From positions 1 through 64,000 of the forward strand of contig DYCF01000020.1 of NCBI GenBank assembly GCA_019418225.1: a DNA stretch of 64,000 bases, given 5' to 3'. The first letter of the stretch is position 1, and each line of letters starts with the position of its first letter. Both the position numbers and the translations under genes were made by a program. This stretch comes from Clostridiales bacterium (GTDB taxonomy: Bacteria; Bacillota; Clostridia; Lachnospirales; Cellulosilyticaceae). The notes under the pieces were generated by a model. The model ran no database searches. It was not told where the DNA came from and worked only from the letters and a program-made list of their open reading frames with translations. This document shows, piece by piece, positions 62,103 to 64,000 of the stretch.

Positions 62103-62323
62103 TTTTTTATGCTTTATTTATACTTACTATAAAACGCTTATAAAGCTACTTTCTAAGCCTATCATACCCCCTAGTATTTGACAAGTACAGGTAGTTATTT
62201 TTTTAACAATCTATTATGTACTCACTTTTTATTTATTTTCTTTACTTTATGCACTCTTATATTATTTTTCTCATTACATGCACTTCATGTTCTTTGCCTA
62301 ATTCATTCTATTACATTTTATTT

Positions 62324-62353
62324 TATAAAAAGGAGATGCCGTAAGCATCTCCT
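62324..62353 (-). terminator. Terminator of the oxidoreductase gene
   Basis: Minus-strand stem AGGAGATGC / GCATCTCCT with a five-base loop and a TTTTTAT tail, 45 bases behind the stop codon. Confidence 0.85.
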
Positions 62354-62397
62354 TCTGTTAACTTGAACCTTCGTGTATGCTTAAGAACAATGATTAT

Positions 62398-63630
62398 TTA
62401 ATACGTATATTCTTGATTCTGCTTAATATTAAAGAAATCACCGTAATCAATATCCACTATAGGCCTTTCAATGCCCTCAATATTCATTTTAAAACGTACA
62501 AGCTGTGTTAATACGCCTGCATAAGAAAGGTCTCCTTGCAAAAGAACGCCATAAACCTTACCGTCTTTTACAATGAATTTCTTATAATCTCTACCCCTTG
62601 TTTGAACGACTTCCTTATAGCTTTCATTTGGCTTTATGGCTACACCCAGTGAAAGTGTTGGAATCCCTATAAAGTTCATTGTATTTTTAAATGCAAAGTA
62701 ATCCGTCATATAGATTTCATTACCTACCATATTATTGCCAGCTACAATGCCTTCTTTAATCGCCTTAGGCCATATTGGATTACGTCCTGTTACATCCCCA
62801 GCACCATAAATATCTCTGGTATTCGTTTCTCCCTTTGCATTGATGATTAAGCCAAAGTGATCACATTCAATACCTGCAGCCTTAATCACCTCTACATTGG
62901 CTCTAACACCTGTTGCTACAATGATGAGTTCACAAGGTAATATTTCTCCTGTATTTAAAAGTAAACCTGTCGGATTATTATTTTCATCCACTATAACCTT
63001 TTGTGCCGCTACACCTAACTTAATATTTACACCTAACTGACTAAATGCTTCATAATAACGGTCTGAAGTATAGTCATCTAATTGAAGTGGTAGGACACGT
63101 TTGCCCATTTCCACCAAACTTACCTTCACATCATAAGGCAATAATCCGCTTACAGCATCCATACCAATGAGTCCTGCACCCAATACGACGACATTTTTGA
63201 TACTACCTAACTTTTCTTTTATAAAGTCTACATCTTCTATATTACGAAAGCCTACAACATGATTTGCCTCTCTTAAGCCTTCTACGGGTGGAATAAATGA
63301 ATTGGCCCCTGTGGCAAGTAATAATTTATCAAAGCTTATGGTTTCTTCTTCTATTCCCCTACATGTAACCGTATGTGCTTTAGCATCAATTGCTGTGACT
63401 TCACATCCACGCTTCCAAGTGATGTCATAAGCTGTAAAGAAGTCTCCGGGATTTGCAAAGTTGAGCGCTTCTAAAGACTTTTCACCACTTAAATACTGAT
63501 GCAGCATGCAGCGTGAGATAATATGCTTGTCCTTAGAAATTAAAATAACCTCGCCTTCTTTATCCATTTCTTTAATTGTTTTGGCACAGCTTATACCTGC
63601 TGCTGAACCACCTATTATGACATAACGCAT
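62398..63630 (-). CDS. NAD(P)/FAD-dependent oxidoreductase of the CooF-linked type
   Basis: The 410-residue flavoprotein has an FAD Rossmann motif at the N-terminus (VIIGGSAAGISCAKTI), an NAD(P)-binding motif VVLGAGLIGMDAVSGL in the middle and the second FAD motif TRDIYGAGDVT. It belongs to the pyridine-nucleotide disulfide oxidoreductase class without the redox-active CxxxxC pair. The C-terminal domain resembles nitrite reductase/rubredoxin reductase relatives. It starts at the stop codon of a CooF-like ferredoxin gene, so the two probably pass electrons between a CO dehydrogenase and NAD(P)H. Confidence 0.85.
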   Translation of the reverse strand: MRYVIIGGSAAGISCAKTIKEMDKEGEVILISKDKHIISRCMLHQYLSGEKSLEALNFANPGDFFTAYDITWKRGCEVTAIDAKAHTVTCRGIEEETISFDKLLLATGANSFIPPVEGLREANHVVGFRNIEDVDFIKEKLGSIKNVVVLGAGLIGMDAVSGLLPYDVKVSLVEMGKRVLPLQLDDYTSDRYYEAFSQLGVNIKLGVAAQKVIVDENNNPTGLLLNTGEILPCELIIVATGVRANVEVIKAAGIECDHFGLIINAKGETNTRDIYGAGDVTGRNPIWPKAIKEGIVAGNNMVGNEIYMTDYFAFKNTMNFIGIPTLSLGVAIKPNESYKEVVQTRGRDYKKFIVKDGKVYGVLLQGDLSYAGVLTQLVRFKMNIEGIERPIVDIDYGDFFNIKQNQEYTY

Positions 63631-64000
63631 TAATCTGGCACCTCCTCTAAGCTAATACATCCAGCTGGGCAATTTGCCACACATTGCGGCGTTCCAGCTT
63701 CTGTATTTCTGCAATAATCACATTTCATCACCTCATAGCTTGTCTGCACATCCATCTTTAAGACACCATAAGGACAATTCATAATACACATATAACAATG
63801 GGCGCAACGTGATTCATCATATATCACCATGCCTGTTTCATCATCTTTTCTCATAGCACCGCTCATACAGGTATACGTACATTCTGGCTTATCGCAGTGT
63901 CTACAGAAAATAGGTGCATAACGCCCCTTATCATCAATAGTAATATGCGTTCTGGTATCACCCCCACCATGAGAAACAATGCAAGCTGTCGTACAGGTGA
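63630..64000 (-). CDS. cooF: CooF-like 4Fe-4S electron transfer protein (5' end outside the window)
   Basis: The frame is open to the right edge, so only the C-terminal roughly 122 residues are seen. They carry cysteine clusters FCRHCDKPECTYTC, RCAHCYMCIMNCPYG and MKCDYCRN...PQCVANCPAGC, enough for three or four 4Fe-4S clusters, and the HGGGDTRTHI segment near the edge. This matches CooF/HycB-type ferredoxins that accept electrons from CO dehydrogenase or hydrogenase. The internal ATG at 63864-63866 is not the start. The partner catalytic subunit probably lies just outside. Confidence 0.82.
   Translation of the reverse strand, partial: TCTTACIVSHGGGDTRTHITIDDKGRYAPIFCRHCDKPECTYTCMSGAMRKDDETGMVIYDESRCAHCYMCIMNCPYGVLKMDVQTSYEVMKCDYCRNTEAGTPQCVANCPAGCISLEEVPD

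Noticed and set aside
62178..62366. 62-codon hydrophobic frame between the repeats and the oxidoreductase gene
   Set aside because: No ribosome binding site, low-complexity Phe/Leu content, and it overlaps the terminator.

Overview
The window reads as the chromosome of a low-GC, anaerobic, plant-polysaccharide-using clostridium. The evidence is AT-rich codon use, strong AGGAGG ribosome binding sites, a Leu T-box leader, a SEC-C type methionine aminopeptidase, a pectinesterase carrying S-layer homology domains, GH43/GH2/GH13/GH32 enzymes, PTS sugar uptake and a CooF-like ferredoxin at the right edge. A Cellulosilyticum-like member of the Lachnospirales is my guess from general resemblance, not from a search. 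No rRNA, tRNA or CRISPR array was seen.

Layout. 0-5 kb: a 21-codon peptide gene in front of a glycosyltransferase-like gene, both beside a duplicated hairpin repeat; remnants of a tyrosine recombinase and of an IS1595-type transposase; a methyltransferase, a nucleotidyltransferase-like protein and a Gate-domain membrane protein. 5-11.3 kb: methionine aminopeptidase, then a maltose-type PTS operon (LacI regulator, GH13 alpha-glucosidase, EIICB, and an endonuclease/exonuclease/phosphatase-fold protein that is probably maltose 6'-phosphate phosphatase). 11.4-18 kb: potassium channel, a second sigma-70 factor next to CarD, an APH-fold protein, a truncated CPBP protease, GH43 and an acetyltransferase. 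18.3-23.1 kb: a polyamine operon (amino acid decarboxylase, spermidine synthase, carboxynorspermidine synthase and decarboxylase). 23.5-27.8 kb: a broken cell-surface pectinesterase gene and a second, more decayed SLH remnant. 28-31.3 kb: T-box controlled leuA and a DHH phosphoesterase. 31.4-38 kb: a secreted GHL10-SH3 protein, a monofunctional GT51 transglycosylase, a CPBP protease and a GH2 protein lacking the usual nucleophile.

38.3-49.5 kb is a Gram-positive Pel exopolysaccharide locus: an operon pelD-pelE-pelA(deacetylase)-pelF-pelG plus a large anchored protein with three FN3 + CBM9-like repeats. A lipoprotein GH114-type galactosaminidase is transcribed divergently. PelD has an SDR (epimerase-like) domain fused in front, and its degenerate GGDEF domain keeps an RxxD inhibitory-site motif, so c-di-GMP control is likely. 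49.6-56 kb: a MarR regulator and a three-gene cassette (small membrane protein, coiled-coil protein, VanW protein) present twice; an intact IS982-type element with a 7-bp target duplication sits inside the second copy. 56-61.8 kb: sucrose operon scrR / scrA-scrB-rdd-scrK. 62.4 kb to the end: an FAD/NAD oxidoreductase and the C-terminal part of a CooF-like 4Fe-4S protein, the pair usually found beside carbon monoxide dehydrogenase.

Two repeat families stand out. One is a roughly 58-115 bp two-hairpin element with TATAGA...TCTATA ends, seen in at least nine full, short or partial copies. One copy interrupts an SLH reading frame and another supplies the stop codon of leuA. The second is a roughly 190-bp structured element in two diverged copies (18.1 and 35.5 kb) whose stems show compensatory changes. 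It is the best candidate here for an undescribed structured RNA or mobile element.
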